61,271 bases of DNA. It comes from Bacteroidaceae bacterium. GTDB lineage: Bacteria > Bacteroidota > Bacteroidia > Bacteroidales > Bacteroidaceae. The position numbers were made by a program, and so were the translations under genes. The notes under the pieces are model-generated. The model saw only the letters and a list, made by a program, of their open reading frames with translations. It did no database searches and was not told where the DNA came from. Numbering within the stretch: position 1 is the stretch's first letter; each line of letters begins with the position of its first letter. The stretch spans positions 1 to 61,271 of the forward strand of contig JAFOCD010000074.1 of the NCBI GenBank assembly GCA_017381475.1, in the 5' to 3' direction. Below, piece after piece: positions 10,607-18,060 of this stretch.

Positions 10607-10870
10607 TGTACAGACGATGTGTTTGGGGGAATTTTCTATTGTATTAACAGCTCTCCCATTTTGACGCAACAAAGGGGGAGTGGATTTCCTCCGTCACTTC
10701 ACGACACCGGAATTGCCCCTCTTACAAAGAGGGGCGAGCGAAGCGGAGGGAGATTAAAAACATATAAAACAAACAATCTCCTCCGTCACTTCGTGACACC
10801 TCCTCTTACCAAGAGGAGGACTAACGGGAACTCTATCTTGCCAACGAGAAATTGCAAAAACAAAACTTTT
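10607..10870. other. Intergenic region with two palindromic repeat units
   Basis: No gene is seen. Two related units are visible. The first has a GCCCCTCTT/AAGAGGGGC hairpin (715-723 and 727-735 of the 10 kb block) followed by GAGCGAAGCGGAGGGAGATT. The second has a GTCAC-TTC-GTGAC stem (10785-10797) and a CCTCCTCTT/AAGAGGAGG stem (10799-10807 and 10811-10819). Both resemble the longer palindromic elements at 12.0-12.7 kb in layout. Confidence 0.6.
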
Positions 10871-10881
10871 CATTACCTTTA
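10851..10881 (+). promoter_or_regulatory. Candidate promoter of the free-standing C10 protease
   Basis: ATTG at 10851-10854 and TACCTTTA at 10874-10881 are separated by 19 bases, close to the Bacteroidetes pattern TTTG-N19-TAnnTTTG (one mismatch in the -7 box). The ATG follows at 10900, giving a short leader. Confidence 0.5.
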
Positions 10882-10899
10882 CAAAAAAAATATCCGCTT

Positions 10900-11841
10900 A
10901 TGAGAAAACTAATACACTGCGTCATTCTATTGTTCATCGCACTTACAACAGCAAGTGCGCAGACTGCCGACAAGCAGCAAGCGACCGCGGTAGAGACCGG
11001 CGGCAATGTAGTTGTGTTGCTTGAAACGGCAAGTTGGGGACAGAACCACCCTTTCAACAACCAGTGCTGGACATCGTATGGCGGCACAAGACACGCAAAG
11101 ACAGGTTGCGTTGCAACGGCATACGCCATTGTGCTGCGCTACCACAAATACCCCAAAGAGGGAACCACAAACATACTCTACAACTGCCAGGCACCGACAT
11201 ACGTGGAACTTACCGACAGGGTCTATGACTGGGAAAACATGCCGCTGGTGTATGACGGCAACTGGAGCGAGGAGCAGATATATGAGGTGTCGAAACTGAT
11301 GGCTCACCTTGCACATGCAAACTTCTCGTCATTCGGCAGTGGCGCAACAACCGCCAACGAGGAGCGCGAAACAGCAAGGCTCAACCGCTACTTTAATTAC
11401 CCGAAGATTGCAGCATCGTACCAGCGTGAACACACCCGTGAGGAGTGGGAAGCAAAGATTAGGGAGAGCCTCGACAACGGTTGCCCGGTACCCTACGCCG
11501 CAAACAACAGCGGCACGGGCGACAGCCGTCACATGTTTGTGATTGACGGTTACACCGACAACGGCTATTTCCACTTCAACTTCGGGTGGAACGGCAGCGG
11601 CAACGGCTGGTTCAAACTCGATGCCATAAAGCCTTATCAGGGCGATGACTACTCCTGGAAACAGAACTCGGAGCACTATGCGAATTTCAACCTCGCGCCC
11701 GAGGGAGCAACAGGCGTAGAAGAGGTGAAAAGTGAAAACGGAGAGGGGAAAACTATTTATGACCTCAGCGGCCGCAAACTCAGTGAGATTTCCGCACCGG
11801 GCATATACATCATCGACGGCAAAAAGGTGTTAATTAACTAA
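10900..11841 (+). CDS. Secreted C10 family cysteine protease with sorting-type tail
   Basis: The 313-residue protein has a signal peptide (MRKLIHCVILLFIALTTASA) and a streptopain-type C10 catalytic domain. Cys70 lies in KTGCVATAYA and His211 in SRHMFVIDGY; the FGWNGSGNGW segment carries the conserved Trp. It ends in a tail with IYDLSGRK and GIYIIDGKK, as in its neighbours. The catalytic domain resembles the N-terminal domain of the giant protease-sialidase upstream, so the two are paralogues. I chose the ATG at 10900, not one 48 bases upstream, because it gives a clean signal peptide and fits the promoter. As in the giant protein, only about 45 residues separate the signal peptide from the catalytic Cys, so the long prodomain of streptopain zymogens is absent. 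Confidence 0.88.
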   Translation: MRKLIHCVILLFIALTTASAQTADKQQATAVETGGNVVVLLETASWGQNHPFNNQCWTSYGGTRHAKTGCVATAYAIVLRYHKYPKEGTTNILYNCQAPTYVELTDRVYDWENMPLVYDGNWSEEQIYEVSKLMAHLAHANFSSFGSGATTANEERETARLNRYFNYPKIAASYQREHTREEWEAKIRESLDNGCPVPYAANNSGTGDSRHMFVIDGYTDNGYFHFNFGWNGSGNGWFKLDAIKPYQGDDYSWKQNSEHYANFNLAPEGATGVEEVKSENGEGKTIYDLSGRKLSEISAPGIYIIDGKKVLIN

Positions 11842-11965
11842 TAGCGCTCCTCTAAGATAGAGACAAACCTTGTGCAAGCGAGTGAAAGCCAAGTTTACTT
11901 GAGCTTTTAAAACGAGCACAGCCAAGGTTCGCTGCAAGCAACTGCCCAAAGGGCTGAGGAGTATG
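11842..11965. repeat. Broken palindromic repeat carrying a diverged second repeat
   Basis: The ends match the palindromic element seen at 11987-12100: ATAGCGCTCCTCTAAGATAG at the left and GGGCTGAGGAGTATG at the right. The middle (about 11866-11952) is instead a diverged copy of the structured repeat found upstream of recA and at the right end of the window. Its hairpin at 11885-11907 has arms AAAGC-CAAGT and ACTTG-A-GCTTT. It appears to be one intergenic element nested in another. Confidence 0.6.
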
Positions 11966-11986
11966 AATAAAACAAAAATCAATTAC

Positions 11987-12100
11987 CATACCCCTCTGTC
12001 ACAAGTGACAGCTCCCCTACATTAGGGGAGCACCTCGAAACCTTTCGCGAAATAGCGCTCCTCTAAGATAGAGGAGCTGCCCGAAGGGCTGAGGAGTATG
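11987..12100. repeat. Palindromic intergenic element, copy 1
   Basis: About 114 bp, starting CATACCCCTC and ending GAGGAGTATG, so the ends are imperfect inverted repeats. Inside are the stems GTCAC-AA-GTGAC, CTCCCCTA-CAT-TAGGGGAG and GCTCCTCTA-AGA-TAGAGGAGC plus the palindrome TTTCGCGAAA. Two more full copies lie at 12492-12608 and 12630-12745. It carries no coding capacity and has the size and shape of a MITE- or REP-like element. Confidence 0.75.
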
Positions 12101-12111
12101 AATAGATATCT

Positions 12112-12480
12112 ATGGAAAAAGAGAGGATATACAATAATAAAAGCGTTAAATGCTTAAGAAAAGAACTACGCAATAACCCCACTCCCACAGAATCAGCTTT
12201 ATGGGAATTGCTTCGGGCAGGAAGGCTTGATGGTACTAAATGGAGAAGGCAATACTCCATTGGCAAATACATAGTGGATTTCTACTGCCCTAAAGCACGA
12301 CTTTGTGTAGAACTTGACGGGGACTCACATTATTCTATGCAAGGTGATTTATATGATTTAAACCGGGATGAATATATAAATTCATTGGGTATATCAATTC
12401 TTAGGTTTGAAAACCGCGAATTTTGGGAAGCACCAGAGCGTGTTCTTCTTGCTATAAAACAGGCTCTCGGTATTATTTAA
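12112..12480 (+). CDS. DUF559 (Vsr-like fold) endonuclease-type protein
   Basis: This 122-residue protein has the DUF559 signature: PTPTESALWELLR near residue 20, KWRRQYSIGKYIVDFYC near 45, then LCVELDGDSH and RDEYINSLGISILRFEN. The Asp of VDFY, the Glu of VELDG and the last motif match the PD-(D/E)xK-like core of Vsr-type nucleases, so it is probably a small DNA endonuclease. It starts 11 bases after one palindromic element (ending 12100) and stops 11 bases before the next (starting 12492). This placement suggests that gene and repeats travel or act together, but its target is unknown. It lacks a signal peptide and is cytoplasmic. Confidence 0.85.
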   Translation: MEKERIYNNKSVKCLRKELRNNPTPTESALWELLRAGRLDGTKWRRQYSIGKYIVDFYCPKARLCVELDGDSHYSMQGDLYDLNRDEYINSLGISILRFENREFWEAPERVLLAIKQALGII

Positions 12481-12491
12481 TCCATGATTAT

Positions 12492-12608
12492 CATACCCCT
12501 CAGTCACAAAGTGACAGCTCCCCTACATTAGGGGAGCACCTTGAAATCTTTCGCGAAATAGCGCTCCTCTAAGATAGAGGAGCTGGCGCGGAGCGACTGA
12601 GGAGTATG
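12492..12608. repeat. Palindromic intergenic element, copy 2
   Basis: Same layout as 11987-12100. Its ends are CATACCCCTCAGTCAC and GCGACTGAGGAGTATG, a 16-bp near-perfect terminal inverted repeat. The 21-base spacer after it (AATAAAACAAAAATCAATTA and one more base) is the same as the spacer before copy 1. Confidence 0.75.
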
Positions 12609-12629
12609 AATAAAACAAAAATCAATTAC

Positions 12630-12745
12630 CATACCCCTCTGTCACAAGTGACAGCTCCCCTACATTAGGGGAGCACCTCGAAACCTTTCGCGAAATAGTG
12701 CTCCTCTAAGATAGAGGAGCTGGCGCGGAGCGACTGAGGAGTATG
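12630..12745. repeat. Palindromic intergenic element, copy 3
   Basis: Third full copy, in the same orientation, separated from copy 2 by a short A-rich spacer. It differs at few positions (AATAGTGCTCC for AATAGCGCTCC). The 115 bases between it and the next gene hold no clear promoter box that I can support. Confidence 0.75.
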
Positions 12746-12860
12746 AAAACACTGCATGCGCTTTTTTGCATATATCAATCATTTTTAATATCTTGCAAAA
12801 GATTTTGGATTGCTATGCAAAATCATGAAGTAATGGATAAATAACTAACACCTATTCAAT

Positions 12861-15800
12861 ATGAAAAATCTATTCAAAGCGGCGATTGTTGCGGTGGCCA
12901 TGTGTCTGCCTGCAGCGACTATGGCAAAGATTACACATCTGTTGCCAAAGCCACAACAGATTGAGGCAAAGAGCGGCGCGGTGTTCGCACTTGGACGCAC
13001 GGTAACCATCACCGACCCCACAAACAGCACTGCTTTGCAGAAGTTCTTCACCGATAACGGCTGCACCATTGCCACAGGCGGTGCACCGGTGACTGTGACA
13101 CTTGTCGGCAGCATTGAGGGCGCATACGACTACGCACTTGCCGGCTATGAGAACGAGGCATACACATTGGATATCACAGCCGATGCCATCAACATCACAG
13201 CGGTTACAAAGACCGGTGTTATACGTGCGGCACAGACCTTGACACAGCTTGCCGAGGGTTACGAGGGTGCTCCTGCTTTGGAGGCACTGACAATGACCGA
13301 CTGGCCGGCATTCAAGTTGCGTGGTTACATGCATGATGTAGGCCGTTCATTCATTGAATTCGAGACACTGAAGAAGCACATTGACCTGCTCGCACGCTTC
13401 AAGGTGAATACTTTCCACTGGCACATGACCGAGAACCAGGCATGGCGTTTTGAGGTGAAAGCATACCCACAGCTCACAAGCAGTGCATCAATGACTCGCT
13501 TTGCCGGCAAATACTACACACAGGAGCAGTGCCGCGAACTACAGGACTATGCAAAGGAACGCGGTGTGATTGTAATCCCCGAGATTGATATGCCGGGCCA
13601 CAGCCAGGCCTTCAAGACAGCGATGGGACACTCGATGCAGACCGACCAGGGTGTTGCCGAACTGCAGGTAATACTTGAAGAGGTTGCTGCTGTGTTCCCC
13701 GATGCGCCATACATTCACATTGGTGCCGACGAGGAGACCATCGAATACCCCAACTTCCTGAAGATAATGACCGACAAGGTTCACAGCCTGGGCAAGAAAG
13801 TTGTGGTGTGGAACCCAATCCGCGGCGTCGCCATCAGCACAAGCACCGGAGCCGACATGACACAGATGTGGAGTTCAAGCGGAAAGGTCATCAACGGTAT
13901 GCCCAACATTGACTGCCGCTACAACTACACCAACCACTTCGACGTGTTTGCCGACCTCGTGGGCATATACAAGAGCAACATCTACTATGAGCAGAAGGGT
14001 AACGCCAACGTTGCGGGAACAATATCGGCTCCATGGAACGACCGCAAGACACCGACAGAGGTGGACATCATTGCACAGAACAACTTCTATGCCAACGTGA
14101 TTGCAAGTGCCGAGCGTGCATGGATTGGCGGTGGCAAGCAGTATATAGAGAAGGGCGGCACCACCCTGCCCAACAGCGGCGAGGAGTATGAGGAGTTCGC
14201 CGATTGGGAGCGCCGTTTCCTTTTCCACAAGGCAAATTCTTTGAAGGATGAGCCAATACCATACGTTAAGCAGACAAACGTACGCTGGAGAATTACAGAC
14301 CCATTCCCCAACGGCGGTGACATGAACGCTTCGTTCGCGCCCAAGACCGAGGGATTGAAGGAGAGCTACACCGTGAACGGCACAACATACGGCACAGGCA
14401 TTGCAACAGGTGCGGGTATCTACTTGCGCCACACATGGGGCAACAACACCGTTCCTACATACTACGGCAGCACAAACCACAGCAACAGCACTGCATACGC
14501 ATGGACATACGTATATAGCGACAAGACACAGACTGTGGGTGCACAGATTGAGTTCCAGAACTATGGACGCAGCGAGAAGGACACTGCTCCCGACGCAGGC
14601 AAATGGGACCGCAAAGGTTCAAGAATATGGCTCAATGACACCGAGATTCTGCCACCGACATGGGACAACACCGGTGTTGGCATAAACAACGAGGTTGACC
14701 TGAAGAACGAGAACTTCACTGCCCGCAAGCCTTTGCAGGTAACATTGAAGCAGGGTTGGAACAAGGTGTTCATCAAATTGCCATACGTTGGTGCAAGCGG
14801 TGTGCGCCTGAACAAGTGGATGTTCACATTCGTGCTCACCGACCTCGAAGGCAAGAACGCCGTTGAAGGCCTCATCTACTCACCCAACCAGAGAATGGAT
14901 GTTGCCGCCGAGCAGTTGGAGGCAACAATTGCCGAGATAAAGAGAGAGGTTGAAGCAAGCACAGGCAACCAGCCCGGACAGTACAGCCCAGAACTTGCCA
15001 ATGACCTGAACACTGTGATTGCCGAGATTGAATCGACACTCGGCACAACAATGAGCGAGGAGGACCGCGCAGCACAGCTTGCAACATTGAACGTTGCATT
15101 TGCAGCCTTCAAGGCCGCGCTTGCAACAGCAAAGGTGAACCAGCCAAAGACAAGCGACAGCAAGGTAAGCCACTACTACACCATGTGTACCCCACAGCGC
15201 GAGAACCGCTATGCGGCATCAAACGGCGCAAATGCCGAAATGACAGGTAACGCAACCATAACCGACGCCGCAAAGTGGAAGTTCGTTGCACGCAACGACG
15301 GCAAATACAACATTGTAAACAAGAGCAACGGCACGTACATTTCACCTGCAAGCAGCAACAACACTGCACTACGCACACAGGCAAATGAGCCTGCAAACGG
15401 TTGGGAGCTGAAAGAGGCTGCGACACAGGGATTGTTCATCATTGTTAGCGGCGATGTGCAGTTCAACCAGACAAACAACGGCCTTGGATACAAGGTGTAT
15501 AACTGGGGAAGCGGAACAAACACAACCGACACCGGTTGCCAGTATCTTATAACAGAGGTCGAGACCATTGAAGGCGGTGAGGTTACCCCACCCACAGATG
15601 AGCAAGAAAAAAAAAGCATAGAAATCGCAGCCTCAAAAGGACGCTACACCGCCAGTAATTCAAACGGTACATGGCACTCACGCTGGGAGAGCAGCGAGGT
15701 AACGGGGTTTTCTTTTGCAGCTAGCGCGAACAACATGAAGACTGTTGGTGATGACATCGCCGGTTACTCGGGCACATCACAGTCATCGACATACACCATT

Positions 15801-17861
15801 ACCGCCCCCGAGGGTTGGATGGTGGCCGGCCTGCAGTTCGACTACGTGAACACCGATGCCGGCACACACACACTGCGCCTTGCAATAGAAGGCAAGACAT
15901 ATACCAGTTCTTCGACAAAACAGTCGCTTAAAGTAACCGTATCTGACCCACAGCGCACATTCTCATTTGTGCAGAGTGGCGAGAACAAGGGTATCACTTT
16001 CAGCAACTTCATTGTGACAATAGAAAAGGACACAAGGGTGCCCGAGGTTTCAAAGGAGATTTTCACCACAGCGACATCGGGCGACATACCTTACCGCATC
16101 CCGGCCATTGCAATGGCAAAGAACGGCGACCTGATTGCTGTTGCCGACTACCGCCACAGCCGTGCAGACATCGGTATGGCAAGCTATGGCCGCATCGACC
16201 TGCACGCACGCATCAGCAAGGACAACGGTGCAAACTGGAACGCAAAGTTCCCCATTGTCGAGGGTAAGGGGTCAAGTTCACCCGACTTCATGCATGTTGG
16301 TTTCGGTGACCCATGTATCGTTGCCGACCGCGAGAGTAACCGCGTATTGGTACTCAGCTGCGCCGGTAATGTATCGTTCCCCAACGGTACACGCAATAAC
16401 CACCAGAACATAGCACGTTTCTACAGCGAGGACAACGGCGCTACATGGAGCGAGCCTGTCGATATTGCCGATGCAATCTATGCAATGTGGGACAACAGCA
16501 GCAACCACGGCCCTGTACGTGCAATGTTCATCGGTTCGGGTAAAATACACCAGAGCCGCTATGTGAAGGTAAACAACTACTACCGTCTATACTGCGCGGT
16601 GCTGTTGAAGAACGTAAACAGCGTGAACACGAACTTTGTACTCTACAGCGACGACTTCGGCGGCAGCTGGAACGTTCTTGGTGGCGTGAACACTGCTCCA
16701 ATTCCAAGCGGCGGCGACGAGCCAAAGGTTGAGGAGTTGCCAAACGGCAACATCGTAATCAGCTCACGCATCAACGGCGGACGCTACTTCAACATCTACA
16801 CATTCACCGACAAGAAGGCTGCAACAGGTTCATGGGGCAGCATGGCAACATCGAACAGTGCCAATGGCGGTGTGGTTGCACAGGGCAACAGCTGTAATGG
16901 CGAGATTATGATGGTGCCTGTTGTACGCAACGAGGACAACAAGGAGATGTGGCTTGCATTGCAGTCACTGCCTTTCGGTAACGGACGCGCTAATGTGGGT
17001 ATATACTACAAGGAACTGGAGACAGAATACGACTACAACAACCCTGCAAACTTTGCAAGGGAGTGGGACGGACGCCACCAGGCATCGTACCTGGCATCGG
17101 CCTACTCTACCATGTGTTTCCAGAAGGATTCTACAATCGCATTCCTTTATGAGGAGGACACATACGGCATCAATGCATACGGCGGTTACAACATCATGTA
17201 CAAGAACTACAGCATTGAGCAGATTACAAACGGCAAATATACCGTGCTCAAAGGCAAAGAACCGGGTGTACAGCCGGAGCAGCCTGAACAGCCGGGACAG
17301 CCCGACGAAGAGAAGACACAGTACCGCATTAAGTCTGTATCGCAGAACAAGTACCTGCACATTGAGGCTGTAAACATGAACTATGCCACAGGCCCCAAAG
17401 GTTCTGTAGGCCTTGCAGATTATGCCGAGGACAACTCTCAGATTTTCTATTTGGAGGATGCCGGCAACGACAAGTTCTACATTGTTTCGGCTCACGGTTA
17501 CTACATTGTGTGCCGCCAATGGAACATTGACGCAAGCAACCAGGGCTCAAAATCACCGCTTGGTTTTGAGTACAAGAACGACACCGAATTCTATATCATG
17601 AACGGTTCGCAGTACTTCAAGGTGGGCCCGGTTGATGGTGATGCAAACAGCTACTACCCCTATTGCGACGCGCCGTTCAGCGCAGCCGAACTGTGGGTGT
17701 TCGAAGAGGTGGGAACAACGACAGGCGTTGACGAGGTGTTTGACGAGGTGAAAGGTGAAAGCGGAAATGTGAAAGCTATCTACGATTTGCAGGGTAGAAA
17801 AGTTGACACTCCAAGCAAAGGAATTTACATCATCAATGGCAAAAAAATATTTGTAAAATAA
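12861..17861 (+). CDS. Secreted GH20 beta-hexosaminidase-sialidase fusion
   Basis: The 1,666-residue protein begins with a signal peptide (about 1-22) and a GH20b-type N-terminal domain. The GH20 catalytic domain follows (about 152-470): LRGYMHDVGRSF, FHWHMTENQAW, PEIDMPGHS and the catalytic pair Asp290-Glu291 in HIGADEE. Next come a beta-rich domain (about 490-690), a FIVAR-like helical segment (about 690-760), a ricin- or carbohydrate-binding-like region (about 770-905) and a beta-sandwich. A GH33-type sialidase occupies about 1065-1465, with Arg1079 in YRIP, SKDNGANW and SEDNGATWS Asp-boxes and probable nucleophile Tyr1415 in AYSTM. After a Pro/Glu/Gln linker there is another binding-like module and a sorting tail (GIYIINGKK). 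It should remove terminal sialic acid and beta-linked HexNAc from host glycans. Confidence 0.9.
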   Translation: MKNLFKAAIVAVAMCLPAATMAKITHLLPKPQQIEAKSGAVFALGRTVTITDPTNSTALQKFFTDNGCTIATGGAPVTVTLVGSIEGAYDYALAGYENEAYTLDITADAINITAVTKTGVIRAAQTLTQLAEGYEGAPALEALTMTDWPAFKLRGYMHDVGRSFIEFETLKKHIDLLARFKVNTFHWHMTENQAWRFEVKAYPQLTSSASMTRFAGKYYTQEQCRELQDYAKERGVIVIPEIDMPGHSQAFKTAMGHSMQTDQGVAELQVILEEVAAVFPDAPYIHIGADEETIEYPNFLKIMTDKVHSLGKKVVVWNPIRGVAISTSTGADMTQMWSSSGKVINGMPNIDCRYNYTNHFDVFADLVGIYKSNIYYEQKGNANVAGTISAPWNDRKTPTEVDIIAQNNFYANVIASAERAWIGGGKQYIEKGGTTLPNSGEEYEEFADWERRFLFHKANSLKDEPIPYVKQTNVRWRITDPFPNGGDMNASFAPKTEGLKESYTVNGTTYGTGIATGAGIYLRHTWGNNTVPTYYGSTNHSNSTAYAWTYVYSDKTQTVGAQIEFQNYGRSEKDTAPDAGKWDRKGSRIWLNDTEILPPTWDNTGVGINNEVDLKNENFTARKPLQVTLKQGWNKVFIKLPYVGASGVRLNKWMFTFVLTDLEGKNAVEGLIYSPNQRMDVAAEQLEATIAEIKREVEASTGNQPGQYSPELANDLNTVIAEIESTLGTTMSEEDRAAQLATLNVAFAAFKAALATAKVNQPKTSDSKVSHYYTMCTPQRENRYAASNGANAEMTGNATITDAAKWKFVARNDGKYNIVNKSNGTYISPASSNNTALRTQANEPANGWELKEAATQGLFIIVSGDVQFNQTNNGLGYKVYNWGSGTNTTDTGCQYLITEVETIEGGEVTPPTDEQEKKSIEIAASKGRYTASNSNGTWHSRWESSEVTGFSFAASANNMKTVGDDIAGYSGTSQSSTYTITAPEGWMVAGLQFDYVNTDAGTHTLRLAIEGKTYTSSSTKQSLKVTVSDPQRTFSFVQSGENKGITFSNFIVTIEKDTRVPEVSKEIFTTATSGDIPYRIPAIAMAKNGDLIAVADYRHSRADIGMASYGRIDLHARISKDNGANWNAKFPIVEGKGSSSPDFMHVGFGDPCIVADRESNRVLVLSCAGNVSFPNGTRNNHQNIARFYSEDNGATWSEPVDIADAIYAMWDNSSNHGPVRAMFIGSGKIHQSRYVKVNNYYRLYCAVLLKNVNSVNTNFVLYSDDFGGSWNVLGGVNTAPIPSGGDEPKVEELPNGNIVISSRINGGRYFNIYTFTDKKAATGSWGSMATSNSANGGVVAQGNSCNGEIMMVPVVRNEDNKEMWLALQSLPFGNGRANVGIYYKELETEYDYNNPANFAREWDGRHQASYLASAYSTMCFQKDSTIAFLYEEDTYGINAYGGYNIMYKNYSIEQITNGKYTVLKGKEPGVQPEQPEQPGQPDEEKTQYRIKSVSQNKYLHIEAVNMNYATGPKGSVGLADYAEDNSQIFYLEDAGNDKFYIVSAHGYYIVCRQWNIDASNQGSKSPLGFEYKNDTEFYIMNGSQYFKVGPVDGDANSYYPYCDAPFSAAELWVFEEVGTTTGVDEVFDEVKGESGNVKAIYDLQGRKVDTPSKGIYIINGKKIFVK

Positions 17862-17958
17862 TTTTTGCTATCGGTGAGCTTTTTAGCGATTAGTCGCGCG
17901 TAGTGCAGGCACAGATTGCACCGCGCGGGTCGCTGATAAAAAAGCGAGCCAACTGGCA
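17862..17958 (+). repeat. Structured 3' element, copy 2
   Basis: Near-identical to the 97 bases after the giant C10-sialidase gene, again directly after codons for NGKKIFVK and the TAA. The same long imperfect hairpin can form. The following 102 bases lead into the next gene and contain a T-run with TATTTTAG, a weak -7-like box. Confidence 0.75.
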
Positions 17959-18060
17959 AAAAGGTGCTGGTAAAGTAAAACCATAAAAATCATTAAAAAG
18001 TGCAAGTGTTACAGCCATTTGCACTTTTTTTTGTATTTTAGCAAAGAATAATAAATTGTT

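Noticed and set aside
11987..12745. Possible CRISPR array from the regular repeats
   Set aside because: The units are about 115 bp, palindromic throughout, and separated by an identical A-rich spacer or a gene. There are no unique 30-40 bp spacers and no cas genes.
1..17861. Stating that the enzymes are secreted by a type IX system
   Set aside because: The tails resemble sorting domains, but similar tails occur in species without clear evidence of that system, and no por/spr genes are in the window. I use sorting-type tail instead.
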